Source: Oreocharis arfaki
Taxonomy: Eukaryota > Chordata > Aves > Passeriformes > Paramythiidae
Assembly (NCBI GenBank): GCA_013398015.1
Contig: VZRR01011616.1
Location: forward strand, 1-64,000
DNA length: 64,000 nt
Reading direction: 5' to 3'
How positions within the stretch are numbered: the first letter of the stretch is position 1; the number at the start of each line of letters is the position of its first letter. The translations under genes and the position numbers were made by a program. Below the pieces are notes generated by a model. The model searched no databases and was not told where the DNA came from. It saw nothing but the letters and a program-made list of their open reading frames with translations. Below, piece after piece: positions 39,501 to 51,765 of the stretch.

Positions 39501-42500
39501 TGCCATCTGTCCAGAGCTGATCAGCTCATCCCTGATGCAGGTGAATATGCCCTCAAACCATTGGGGAGGTGAAAAATAAATGCACTGGCTTTACACCAAG
39601 CAAACCTGAACCACATTTTAAGAGACAAGACACAGTACAGAGACAGGTACAAAACTGAGAAGTACTTTACAGTCAGTGAGCAAAAACCTGTAAGAATGAA
39701 GTTCCTACCATAAATGCAAGCAATCTCTGCTCCAGTCCTTGTTGAAAGGATTGGCAATTCAAGGGAAACTGACTTAATACAATTGTAATAATTTACCCAA
39801 AAAAAGAAAGCACTACCAGAGCAAATCAGTACTTCATTATATTCCTATTCTTCCAAGCTCACCTTACTTGAGAGAAAAGCAGCACACAATGAACTCGTTT
39901 TTACTTTCTAGCTTTCACTCAAGACACTTCTTCAGAGACCAACGACATATCAAAGGATCCTATAATGTGCATTATTTAAGCATCAACATAAGATGCCCCA
40001 GTACATCCAGTAGTCCAGTACATTTTACATGTGTGTTGCAGACAACACGATTTTAATTTATGTCTCACTACATAAGACACTGCACACAAGGTAGGATATT
40101 TCAAGGGATTTCAAATGCCGTAATAAGTAGGCATTGTCAAAGTGTTATTTTTAAATAGTACAAATATATTCTCTATTTCAATATTCTGTTTCCTAAAGGT
40201 ACACAAAAGTATTAAGAACACACTGTACTGCATAACCTACCATATGATTATTATGAAATCTTAAAAAGTCTCATACAAAAAGTTGAATTCCTTTAAACTG
40301 TTCCTCATTGTAAATATTAATATATAATCACAGCTAGGTCAATTCCATCTGTCATGCTATGAGATTGACATTACATGTGTTAATGCACTTTTTTTCTTGT
40401 CTTATGACAAGGGTAAGAAATTATAAAATTCTAATTTAACCTAACAGCCAAAAAATATTTTAGCAGCATAGAGTCATACTTAAAATTATACTGTTTGTAA
40501 AGTTGCTCTTACACTAGCTATTCCAGAGGCAAGTGTCTGTCTGAAGCTTCTGTTTGTCTCCCTCCTGGCAGCAAGACCCTGCTTTCTTACCCCATGTTCT
40601 CCACTCGTAAAAATCTGCAATTATACTTTGTCCCTAGCTGCTGGGAAAAGAAGATCTTAGTGCTGAAACCCTCAGTCATGTTTGTCTCTATCGGACAGCT
40701 GGTGGTCCTGTTTAAGAAATGCACAGATATCAAGGGTATCATGCTTTACTAATTAGTTGACAAGTGAAATTCAGTGTTGGAGACCTCTAAGGATAATCCC
40801 TTCCTATATATATATACAAACGTACAGAGTGATGAAAACTTCGAGATCACTTGGAAAAGGAAAGGCCTTGGGTTCATTCTGGGCAGTTTCCTTAAAACGT
40901 GAATTCAAGGGTAAGAATCAAAAGATCTGGAAATCAGGTCAGTGGCAAGCTCCTGGTGTCCAACTGAATGACAAGAATTTAACAGTTTGCTTTCAGGAAA
41001 GAAGCCAGATCTCAGAGCCTCATAGCAGCACTCCTAAGTGGACGTAGAGCCCTGACCCATCTGAGGCATGTGCTGTCCAGCTGGGTCAGAACACACAGTC
41101 CAAGTAGCGTGCTGTCCTGCTCGCGAATCTTAGCAGCACTAAAAGTAATGCATGTCTTATTCTTTAGTTGTCTAATATTAGAACTGGGAAGTTTTCAGGT
41201 TAATAATTCTTCTGAAGTATGCACTATCATTAGTTGTTGTAATTCTGAATATTCTTGTTAGCTATAAGTGTCCTACCCTTTTTTCTCATTCATATTAACT
41301 TTGGTTTCAACGTCATCTTTATAGCAAGGAGTTCACAGTTTTAATTAACACGGTATGAAAAGACATTTCCTTCTCTTTGTTCTGAGCCCACAGTAGAATT
41401 CAGCTGTAATGAGTCAACTCTTAACCTGCATTTCCTAAAACACTAGATTTTGTCTTCATTTCTAAATATATAATTCTAGAATCAGCTTCAGACACGTGAA
41501 TCTCAAATATAATTCATCCACATTCAACCACGGTAGTCAAGAGATTAAAAGGAAATTCTTTGTCCTCTCTCTGATTCTACCACTCAGGCATTGCTACAAG
41601 ACCAATGGACTTTGGAGTGATTTCCCTCCTGTATTTTGTTCCCATTTTTCCCTTCCCACAGCCATACCCAGGCCAAAAATAAAGAGTGAAGTGAAAGTGA
41701 CATTTTTCCTGAGTTCAGTCAATCAACTAGAGAACAGCTTATGACAAAAGAGATACTGTTTGGCTATGTAGACAAGACACTACTTATCTCATTTAAGAGC
41801 TTTTCTGGTTTAGATTATACAAGGCAGAAGAAGCAAAGCCAGTACAGCTGCAGGCAAGGATCAGAATTTTCCCCAGCTCACATCCCAGCTAACAGCCATA
41901 GGGCTGCCCACTTCTATGTGTCTATTTGTACATCATCTCCAGCTCCAGACTTCCCACTCTCACTAGGCAAAAGCCTGTTAGGCTGGTAGCATTTTTACTA
42001 CTTTCTTCACAGCAGTCATGCTTTCCTTGCTGTATTCCTGGATTAAGTGTATTTTAGTCAAGAGTGTAGGAGTAAATAAAAACATGGAGATTTTTCTTCT
42101 TTCTTTATGTTTAATCCCACCATTTTCACATGCTGATTCTGGTTAGTAAATAAGGTGCTACCAAGTCTTAGTGATAATCACACCTGGATGTTTACAGGCA
42201 GAGTCCTTGACCAGACAGATCTGAAGCTTGTCATGTCTGTCAGTGAAGAGAAATTGCATTTGACTGACACAGATTACTAGTAGTATTGGTATCATTTTAA
42301 TTACAGTATCACATACATTTTATAAGCAGAGATTCTGCCTTTACAATACCTCACCCAGAGCTGAAAATCCTTCAAGAAATTCCGTGTGCGTACATAAGTA
42401 TAGTGTGCGTGTATTTATGCAGTATACACACACACTTACACGAACACAAGTGAACTGAATCCATGGCCCCATAACTTCTAGAGGCATCTAGCCACCACAA

Positions 42501-42584
42501 GCAACAACCTCCGGTTAGAGGGGGCAAGAAATATACAGGCACAGAGTAATCCATGAGAGTCAAGAAGAGCATGGTAAGAAAGGT

Positions 42585-43330
42585 CAGAGGAGGAGCGGCC
42601 CAAGCGCTGCTGCAGAAGGGAGCCTCGACCTGCTGCTGTCTTCTGGACACCCCAGCAAGTGCATCTTGTTGCCTCCAACGATAGTCCAAGGTGAGAGGCA
42701 CGAAGTGGTTTCTCAAGCACCACAGCAAGCAATATTACCAGCTCTGTTGCACAGACAGAAAATTAACATGCGTGCTCCCCAGCCTGCCCCAGGCGGATAA
42801 ACCTGCCGCCTGTCAGCTCGCATCCTCGTAGGCAGGAGACAGCAGCTGGGGCAGCCGCCAGTACGTGCTGCCTGACAGCACCCTCTCCAGAGGCCTGATA
42901 TTATTACACACCGCACCTCTCTCTCCACGCGCTGAATTAACTTGTTCTGACTGTGTGACAGCTCTGACGACTGCCCGCATGGATGCAAGAAGCCGGGGTC
43001 ACATGCTGTTGCGTGCACGGCCTGTCACCAGCCGTGCCACTAAAACCAGACAAAACCTTGTCAAGGGAGATAAACTCCTCCAGAGGCAGAGGTAAGCGAC
43101 TCAGCTCATGGCACAGTTTGTGAGGGTTTTGATCAAGTTCAAGGAGAGTATCCTCTGACAGCGGAGCTGGGTGTAGGTGGGAAGGCACACACACGCACTG
43201 GAACACACGCACGCATGCACACACATAAAGAAAAAGCAAAGGCAGACAGGCTCAGCTGATGGAGCACAGGCAGGAATGCCGGTGGGGGCACAGGTTGCTG
43301 TCAGCAGTCTCACGATAAAAGGGGCAAAGA
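42585..43330. promoter_or_regulatory. CpG-richer segment with a strong donor-like site; possible 5' exon or regulatory region
   Basis: In otherwise AT-rich and CpG-poor surroundings this stretch holds roughly two dozen CpG dinucleotides, for example in GAGCGGCCCAAGCGCTGC, CCACGCGCTG and GACGACTGCCCGC. On the plus strand CAGAG is followed by GTAAGC at 43092, a near-consensus splice donor. A first exon of a non-coding transcript or an unrecognised gene is possible. The open frames here (for example 42865-43095 plus) show no known domain, and no TATA box or start site can be fixed. An old GC-rich repeat is the alternative. Confidence 0.3.
43185..43226. repeat. CA-rich microsatellite
   Basis: Interrupted CA repeat with CACACACGCAC and ACGCACGCATGCACACAC segments. 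Confidence 0.85.
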
Positions 43331-45113
43331 TAAAAACTGCCAATTGTCCCTGCAAAATGACATCAAAAGGGAAGAAAAAAATTTTTAAAAAGCATGTCCT
43401 CCCACTTTGAGGTTCTGGAGTTCTGGATGTGCTCAAAAATTAAGCTAGGGAACACAAAAAGTGAGCTTGCAAAGAAAAATGCCCTGTTAAATTTAGCAGT
43501 TAGCTTCTGCTGCAGAAGATACCTCTGCTTATGGCACACCTGGCACATCCTGGTAAACCTAGCAGAAAAATTTCTCAATATTAAACTTTTTTCTTCACCT
43601 TTCTTCATGAGCCTTTATCCTAAACATGAAGCCCACAGGCGATTGCACTGACAGTACTTTCAAAGAGCTCCTACAGAGTAGTCCCTGCTCTGCATCTCAG
43701 TGAGCTGTACTCCAAGACAAGGAAAGTGTGGTAGGGCTAAAAACCCCACCATTTGTTATCTTCTTTTGATCCGAACTATGGAAAACTTCCATTCTACTTG
43801 CTCTTCACTCTAAAATACCAAGGAAATATGTTCCGTCCCTGTACTATTTGCCACAAAAATACTAGGTGTCTGAGAGATACAAGGTTTTTTTATTATTCAA
43901 ATGAAAACACTCAGGTTACCAAGCATGTTTGATCAGTATACACGGAAAGCAGTCATTGGAAATAACGTACACTTCGGAAATCGTATTTTGTCCAGATATG
44001 GTCTCTCTGCTTCGTATTTCTGCCATCACACAAAGAAGCCTCCCTACAGTCACCTAAACACCTAAGTTAACAGAAGCTTCTACTGCTGTACATTACCAGC
44101 ATAGCACAAAACAACTGGAATATGCTGCTTTGGTCCACTGACTTTGCTAGCAAAGGGAAAACGGAGACTTGCAATGGGTAGCATGCTATTTTACAAAAAA
44201 AAGAGGTTTTTTTATGAGTTCTGCAATCAGAACTTACCCATGAGAAGGGTGTCAGCACCACAGTAAACGAAACATTTACACCTTCATCCCATCAGTAAGA
44301 AGAAATAAGTTTAAATGGATACTAACTAACACGTTAAAAGAGCAACCTTTGATGCAATTAACCTGTATCAGCAAAGTGTGTCACTTAGAGAAAATTGGTA
44401 GTAACAGAGGATTTCTACATCTTAAGTCCTAGGCCAGCAGTGATCAAATGTTAACCTCTCTTTTTTTCATTTATTGGTAGCTCCTGTATGGAAAGAGTTG
44501 CTGGTCTTATTCCCAAGAACACATAGGAAAATCAACCCAGTTGGGATACATTCTAGCATTAACAGGTTCCTGACTACACCTCCCACCTAGAAGCAATGAC
44601 AGTGGGATGGCACATGTCAAATATAAGATTAAGAGTTGGCTTTCACATCCATGAAATATTAATTGATCGGAGTTAAAATCATAGTTAATGAAGTTGTTAA
44701 TTGGTTCTGAAAGTTAATAAGAATTTGTAGTTCATGTTTTAAATGTTGTGTGCTGGTTTTGAGTGTTAAACAAAGTTTTAAGGTTTATTCTTGACTGAAA
44801 ACTCTTGTCAAAGGTTAAATAAATCCTTCAAGTTTAGCTGTGTTCCAGGGAGAAAAACCCCTCACCCATGGCCAAAAGACTATTTTTAGCAACCAGCCGT
44901 TGGCCTGTCACTTAGCTCCATGGAAACCGTGAATTTTAATGAGGCAGCTTCCCGCCAAAAACCCCAATGACATCATCCCAAGGACTGCACCCTAGAGACG
45001 AACGAGCCATTGGACAGAAGACCTTACATCAATCATGGACTTTACCAATCATCCTCCACCTTGGAGGCGGACTGAGGGCGGATCGGGGGCAGTGATGGGA
45101 GGAGCAAGGAGGG

Positions 45114-45120
45114 TATAAAA
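45114..45120 (+). promoter_or_regulatory. TATA box of solo LTR
   Basis: TATAAAA in a GGAGGGTATAAAACC context, about 65 bases downstream of a CCAAT motif. The position fits the U3/R boundary of the LTR. Confidence 0.75.
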
Positions 45121-45388
45121 CCTCGTGCACAGCTGGAGGAGCTCGCTTTTTACCTCGGACTAGCCGTTGTTGAAGCCCGGTGCTGCGGTCCCCAGGCCTG
45201 CATCTCTATTTAGAGACCTTGCTAAACATATTGCTTCGGAGTAGCTGAAGCAAGACCCAGCGCTGCAGAGCTCTGCCCTAGGCAGATAACCTGACAGGCT
45301 CTCAGTGCCTCTGATCTCTGTGTTCCCGACTTTCATTAATTATTTGAAAATTTTTTGTTCTTTTGTCTTCCCAAGTATTTCCCTTTTT

Positions 45389-45394
45389 AATAAA
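45389..45394 (+). terminator. Polyadenylation signal of solo LTR
   Basis: AATAAA preceded by a pyrimidine-rich stretch and followed by TTACCTTTTTGTGTTT, a T/G-rich downstream element. Confidence 0.65.
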
Positions 45395-45441
45395 TTACCT
45401 TTTTGTGTTTAAAACCAAGAGTTGCCTTCCTTTTTGACACA

Positions 45442-47261
45442 CAGGTTTACTTCACTTTTGTCTGTGCCATCATGTTTATGCCTGCAAACCTCCAAAGTAA
45501 GAAAACTTTCAAAGCTTTATCTTCCATAAAATATCAAAATGTCATTGAACAAGTAATAAGCCACTTTGTGCTTATTTTAAAAAACGTATTTGGCAACAAA
45601 AACCTTGCACTTTTTTGAAATGAGTGGAATGTTTCTTTGCCACTTGGTGGTTTTTTAAAAGCTGAACTTGTAAGGAAGCAAACTAACATTAGTGTCCATT
45701 TGCCCAGAATCACCTGGAGTAAAATATTTTCAGGGTAATACTGAAGATAGTATAGTACAGGCACTTCTAACAGCAATGAGTATGAACCAAAATCCAGGCA
45801 CAAAGATCCCAAAGACCTGAAGGTTTTTTTCTGTTGGAGCTCTGTATGTGTGATCTTACAGAAGGATCTTAAGGGAACAATCCCCTGTTCCTTAGCAAGT
45901 GTCAACCTCAGGCTAATGGCTAGTCAGAATGAAAGAAAAGAAAATGAGAATTAAACTACTTTTTTATGTCTATTCATTCTATTCATTCACAGGAAGCCTG
46001 TGATTTTCAGAGGAAAGTCTGATGAGCAGTGAGTCAAAAGTTCCAGAAGTGGAGGATCCTGTTAGCATAATTTTTTTTCACTTCTTTTTCTAGGTATTTT
46101 GTTCCATAGGCTTAATGAATTGTCTTTCAATTGACATCTTTCAATTTTGAGTCACCTCTCATTCATCATGCCTATCCAACAGAAAAAGTGTAATTTTCCA
46201 TTGACCTCTTCAATTTCGACAATCTTCAGACTTCTTCTAGAGTATAATATTCCTTTCTATTCTGAGAAAAAAAAGTAATCAAGGTTATGTTCCTTAGGAT
46301 CATGTAATGAAAATCCTTTAAAGCATGGGAACACAAGCATATCTGGCTGAGAACGGTGTAACCAAAACCAACCCACTAACTTCTTCTGTCACTTTACCGA
46401 TTTGAAATAATCATGATACTCCTGATCTTTATTTAGTGCTGAAGTGGTACAGAGTGTCTGGTCTGTAGGAGAGGTTTAGCACATCATGTTTCACAGAGAT
46501 AGGAGAGGTTTAGCACATCATGTTTCATACAGGGAGACTTCTTCTCAGAGATATGTATCTTTTTCATCTCTCCTAGTCATTAGTCGGGGATTGCTCTCTC
46601 CTACACTTCAGGTTCAAAAATAACTTGAGATTTTTACCCACCAAGGGAACAGTCTCCCTGCCACCAAACAGTGACTAATTATCAGGTTATCTGTATCTTT
46701 AATTGCCAACTATCAATAAAATAAGTACAATAAATAATAATAAACAAACATGCATAATAAAATACTGTTCAGCCTTAATGTCTAATGCTGAAACTGTGAC
46801 AGAGCCCCAGTCTGCCACTTTCTCCCACCCACCATGGTTTGCAGACAGAATATACCTCTTGCTTTTTTGTGTTTGAACTTTAGAGGCTGTTGACTGAAGC
46901 AATTGAGAACTGTTGTAGCAATAGTACCATTCAACACACCGTCTGTGAACTGAAGCATTATATGTTAGCCTCCTGACGGGACATTGTTAGCACATGATAA
47001 TGACAGTACAGTTCATTTGTAAACATCAGCTTCTTATTCCTAACTACGAAGAAGCTGGTACACAAAAACATTGCAAAAGAAGTCAGTCACTCAAAAGAAA
47101 AAAATTATGAAAGCATATGCCACTTCTGGATGCCAGTGACAGGAGTAATATAACACTGATTCTCCACTTTTAACTGGGGGCTAGTGCAGCTCTCCAAGAA
47201 TATGCTCCTTGCAGCTTGAGGAATGAAAAATCCCAATTCCATTTTCATTTCCATTTCTCAT
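45442..47261. other. Unique sequence between LTRs; one tandem duplication
   Basis: No gene is seen. The stretch contains a 34-bp tandem duplication (46466-46527). Open frames up to 123 codons have no recognised domain. Confidence 0.5.
46466..46527. repeat. 34-bp tandem duplication
   Basis: A 28-base segment that begins TAGGAGAGGTTTAGC occurs identically at 46466-46493 and 46500-46527. The identity of the copies suggests a recent event. Confidence 0.92.
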
Positions 47262-47810
47262 TGCACTGCTTCTGGCTGAGATGGAGTTCATTTTCTTCAG
47301 AGCAGCCCAGAAAGTGCTGCGTTTCTGATTTGTGCTGAAAACAGTCCTGATAACACACCAGTGCTTCAGCTACTGCTGAACAGTGCTTGCGCAGTGCCGA
47401 GGCTTTCTCGGTGCCTTCCCAGTGAGCAGGATCAGGGCGGCCAGTGGCTGGGAGGGGACACAGACAGCACAGTTGACCCCAGCTGGACAAAGAGATGCCC
47501 CATGCTGCTCAGCAAGAACAGTTCCAGGAGGGAGGCAGGAGGAACAGTTGGCCTTACGGCATCTGTGTTCCCAAATCAAGGTGTGCTGAGGCCCTGCTTC
47601 CTGGGCAGTGGCTGGGCACCTGCTTGCCCAGGGGAATCCGTTGTCCAGCTTTGCCTGCACGCGCAGCTGCTGCTTCACCAGTTAAACTGTCTATTCCTTC
47701 ATTCACGAGTCTTCTCCCTCTCCTTGTCTTTCATTCCTACCTGGCAGAAGAGGGGAGTGAGGGAGTGGCTGGAGTGTTGTTTGGCTGATGGCTGGAGCCA
47801 ACCCGCCACA
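47262..47810 (+). mobile_element. Decayed solo LTR, avian ERVL-like family
   Basis: Several blocks keep the order of a common avian ERVL-type LTR: GGCTGAGATGGAGTTCATTT near the start, TTTGTGCTGAAAACAG, CAGCTACTGCTGAACAGTGC, GGGAGGGGACACAGAC, then AGTTAAACTGTCTATTCC and a 3' end at AACCCGCCACA. The first bases are altered and no target-site duplication is visible. The region between the two halves shows no intact TATA box, so the promoter is probably dead. A 188-codon plus frame (47361-47927) crosses it and is an LTR artefact. The family assignment is from recall of avian repeats, not a search. Confidence 0.72.
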
Positions 47811-49720
47811 TACGTACACATGTCCTCTTTCTTTTCAGCAGAAGTTCCTAATAACTGTAGAAATCACTTAAAACAAATCAAAGATAATCATTATTATTCC
47901 AATATATTATTTTGCATCTCTTTTTAAACCCATATATATATAGTAGAACTCTGAACACATATATGCTGTTCATAGTCAGAAACATTTCTCACAGACTGCT
48001 TTAGTGGACACCTTTTTCTTAATATTTTTTTTTTTAAATGAAAATATCTTAGTATGAATTATCATCCAGAAAATTAGTCAATAAGGAAAATTATGTTCTT
48101 GGCACTGGACACAGAAAATGGAAAGTTTGCTGCGTTGAATCTTTCTATCTGTGTCCTGGAAGAGTTCATAAGAAATGTGGAGAAGGCACCATAGTTAATT
48201 ATTGTGTTCATCCCAGTTTCTAGCAGGGGGAGGGCATCCCAGGCACGGAACCTCCACACAGTAGTGCTGTTCCGCTTCTATGTCCACATAACCCTCAGCC
48301 TTTGCTTTGATTCTATGAACACATTCTATAACATGGCTTCCACATCCAACCATGTTCATTTTGCAAATAAATTTGATTTAAAATCGCTTTTCTTAATACT
48401 ATGATATTCACCTCATCCACTTAATGGTACACAATTACATAACCACAATTACACTGTTAGGACTGTAAACAATGTAGAATGTAGATGTCTTAATTGGGAT
48501 TTGAGGTGTTACTTTGAACCTGTGCAAGTGGGGGCATCTCTACATGAGCAGTTACTGCAGAGCAAGAGTGGGCTGCTGTGCCTCACCTGCTCACCATGGA
48601 GATCTCACTGTGACAGTTTCAGAGAGGACAGAACAGTACCTGATATAGGCTAAAGTTCTTCTTCTTGCTGTTCTGGACAGTTGCATCATGACTTAGCCAG
48701 AAAATATCCTAGAGCTGCTAAAAGAGGGAAAATAAGATTAATAGTTGGTGTACCTACTTGGTTGTTTGCATCTTCCCATGTATCAAACCTCTGGGTTATG
48801 TTACACTGTTAACTTGCTTCAAATCTTCTGACACAAAAGGGTGCTTCCCAGGTGCCCTGTTAGAAGAACTTCACAAGATTCTTGCTGCTCTCGTTCCACT
48901 GTGTGTTTTATTTCATTTGGGGAAGGTCAATCTTGCCAAGGGTTAATTCTCTTTGTTATCTCAGTGAGCCATAATCTGAAAACCACTGCCAGGGTGTCCA
49001 CAGCAGCAATATCTTGGCAGGAATACTTTTTCAGTATATTTACAGTGTGAATACTCTGCATGGTAATACATGACCACTGTGTTGTAATCTGCACTAACAT
49101 AATCAATATGGATTTACTTCATATTCAAGTTCATTTTGTAATTGTACTTGCCAACACATGGTTTTATGAACATAGACTATAAAGCAATTAAGAAACATAC
49201 AAAAATAATACTTCTGACATTTTTACTCATACTAAAGAATCTTAAACATCTATGTTTCATTGGATTGCATTACAAGTTTACATACTTCAGGGTTCCCAGA
49301 AGGACACGTGAATCTAAAAAAATGCCATAATTTAATTATCCCTATTAATGAAAATCTCTAGGCTTCAATCACCGCGGAGATTTATGGTGAACTTCTGAAT
49401 ATCAAAATTTCTTTTGCACAGCTGAGCCTTATTCAGAATGTAGCCTTGATGGGACTCATTTCAGTACATTAGACTGAGATAAGGTGTGAGAATTTTAGAT
49501 CATTAAAATAGGAAGTGTATTGAAAAAGAAAGTAATTGTTACACATTGAATGCTGGCATGAAGAATTCCTAGCATGAAATATGTAAGCTTTCTCTTGTTA
49601 TAAACTGTTATAGAAAAATACCACAATGTCCAAGTGAATTAAATATTTGGTGGCATCCAAGCTATTTGAGGCTCGATAAGTACGAGTGAAAATTTAGTAT
49701 GATAGAATAAAGGGTCGTCA
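47811..49720. other. Unique sequence between two opposed LTRs
   Basis: About 1.9 kb of unique AT-rich DNA separates the plus and minus ERVL-like LTRs. It holds no retroviral coding remnants, so the two LTRs are independent insertions and not the ends of one provirus. No gene is supported. Confidence 0.55.
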
Positions 49721-50280
49721 TGTTTTAAGCCCAGGTGGAGATTAAGCACCAAGGTGCCATTTGCTCAGACCCCCTGTCTCCCCACACACCCCAGTGGAAT
49801 GGGAAGAAGAATTGAAGTAAAACTTGCATGTTGAGATAAGGACAGTTTAGTAACTGAAAATAAAGTAAAATACAATAATAACAGTAAATTATGAGTATAA
49901 TAAAAAAGAAACAAAAAAGTGACACACAATGCAATTGCTCACCACTCACTGATGGATGCCAGACCCTACTTCCCAAACCCAGATCAGCCTTCTTGTCCAG
50001 GTAACTCCTCCAGTTCACATACTGGGCCTGACATTCCGTGGTGTGGAATATCAGGGAGGGGAGATCAGGCCACCTGTCCCAGCTCACTCCCAGTTTCTTT
50101 TGTGTATATCCTCACTGGCAGAGCATGAGACAAGGAAAAAAGGGTCCTTGACTTACGATAAACACAGCTGAGCAAAACATCAGTGTGTTATCAACACCAT
50201 TCTCATTCTGAATCCAAAACACAGCACTGTAGCAGCTGCTGAGAAGAAATTAACTCGACCCTGGCTGAGACCAGAATAAT
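49721..50280 (-). mobile_element. Decayed solo LTR, same broad family as 47262-47810
   Basis: On the minus strand the blocks match those of the LTR at 47262-47810: a start resembling CTGGTCTCAGCCAGGG, TCGAGTTAATTTCTTCTC, GTGTTGATAACACAC, then ACTAAACTGTCCTTATCTC and a purine-rich stretch before the 3' end at about 49721. Length (about 560) and block order agree with the plus-strand copy. Divergence is high, no target-site duplication is clear, and both ends are approximate. Confidence 0.68.
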
Positions 50281-51647
50281 GGCTGAACAATTCCAGTTGT
50301 CTTTTATGTTTGTGAAATGACACCTTTCCTGTCTTCCAAAAAGGAAAGAGAAGAAAAGCTAACAGTAATGCACACACATACACAAACACCCCCTACTTCA
50401 AAACAGTGATATATGCCTGTATCACATTCATATCTGTACAGACTATTCAATTTTCTACAAATTTGGAGATAGCAGACAGGAAAAAGCTCTCTAACAAATA
50501 CTTTTTACAAAAAGAAGACAGGAGAGTTCTGCTCTTTTCCATAGTAATCATGTTTCCAGAACCTTACACTGCTTAAGTTCTTTTGAAGCTGTATCTCACA
50601 ATCAGCAGCAAAGACCCCTTTCCTCCCGCACTTACACTATTATTCATGTGCAATTCATAAAATATTTACATGTGTTGCCTCTTTTTTTGTTTTGGAAAGA
50701 AAAATAAAGATAAACCATAGATTTCCTCAACAGTATGTGTATGCAGAAACACGTAAGTGGGGTAGGGTAATTAGTTTATCTTTTATCACCTTGTTGGTAA
50801 ATTAGGGTCCTCTCATTACATCTTGATTATGTCTGAAATTATCTGATACCAAATGTTGCTTCCACCATGTTTCCACTACTTTTCTCCTCTTTTCCTTCTC
50901 TTCCTGTCTGATCTTCTTTCCTTAGCTTTTTAATAGCTTAGAACCATTCCCTGTTGCATACTGGTTGAGAAAGCTCTTTCAAGTCCCTGGTGCAAATCAA
51001 TAAGTTATAGTGATTCATAAAAATAAGACTGTCATCATTATTGTTCAATTATTGCTTTGTCTGAGAAAAGATTCTTCAAGTGCTGGAGGTGTCTTCACTA
51101 ATATTTATAATCTGCACTGAACAGTGTTAATGAATGAGTGGGTGTACATTCTGCTGAAATGCAGTGGTATTTGATTTATACTAAGTCCAGGTCTGATTGT
51201 TAATGCTAAATCCATTAAACTGTCTCTTAGATCTGCCTTAATGTACTTCCCTGCATACAACAGAATTTAAACATTACTTATCTTTTCATTATTGGTTGAG
51301 TATTTGTCTTTATTAGATCATTCTATGATAAATGGGACTTGGGATATTTTGAACAATAGCAGTTTATTAAAGCTTCACTTGTCAGAAAAAAAACCTAAAA
51401 AAATTATCAGCGTGTTCGCTAAAAAATAATCAGTTGATGCTAAAAGTGTAAGAAGAAATTCAAAATATTCAACCCTAGTTCATAAAACCAAGATGCTTAA
51501 GGAAGAAAGTCACATTACATCTTGGGGAAAAGAAATTCACAGTTTTCATTTGGAAGGAAAAAATATACTTTGTTTACCTAAGCTGTCACCTTCTAAGTGT
51601 CTCCAAAGGGGGAGTTTTTTTCTCTAGCTCAAAATTGCTCTCTCCTT
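50281..51647. other. Unique AT-rich sequence
   Basis: No gene, RNA or repeat family is recognised. Confidence 0.55.
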
Positions 51648-51765
51648 AAAAAAAAAAAAAAAACAAAAAAAAACAAAAAAAAACCAAAACAAAAAAAAAA
51701 AAAAACAAAAAAAAAAAAAAAAAGAAAANCCAAAACAAAAAAAAAAAACACCAAAACAAAAAAAA
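51648..51765. repeat. A-rich tract with one ambiguous base
   Basis: About 118 bases of A runs broken by C or CC, for example CCAAAACAAAAA, with an N at 51729. It may be the expanded poly-A end of a retroposon or simple repeat growth. The minus-strand frame of F/C-rich sequence is compositional. Confidence 0.9.

Larger units (their letters stand above)
31554..44748. other. Long unique stretch, no supported gene
   Basis: Thirteen kilobases of mostly AT-rich unique DNA. Distinct items are a 22-bp direct repeat at 33525-33583, a promoter-like cluster near 38560-38645, a CpG-richer segment at about 42585-43330 and a CA-rich microsatellite at 43185-43226. No exon or transposon can be supported with confidence. 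Confidence 0.5.
44749..45441 (+). mobile_element. Solo LTR of an avian endogenous retrovirus, promoter signals intact
   Basis: The 5' end TGTGCTGGTTTTGAG is a start shared by a widespread group of avian ERV LTRs. Within about 690 bases lie a CRE-like TGACATCA (44968-44975), a CCAAT box (45045-45049), a TATA box in GGGTATAAAACC (45114-45120) and AATAAA (45389-45394), in the order expected for U3-R-U5 on the plus strand. The right end is set at TTTGACACA, but no clear target-site duplication is visible, so it is uncertain by several bases. No internal genes follow, so this is a solo LTR. It is the least decayed of the large LTRs here and could in principle still act as a promoter (inference). 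Confidence 0.78.

Noticed and set aside
47361..47927. 188-codon plus-strand open frame, longest outside the provirus
   Set aside because: It lies within and beyond a decayed LTR, with no domain and several overlapping frames in the same GC-rich stretch.
47262..50280. Idea that the two ERVL-like LTRs flank one provirus
   Set aside because: They are in opposite orientation and no retroviral coding remnant lies between them.
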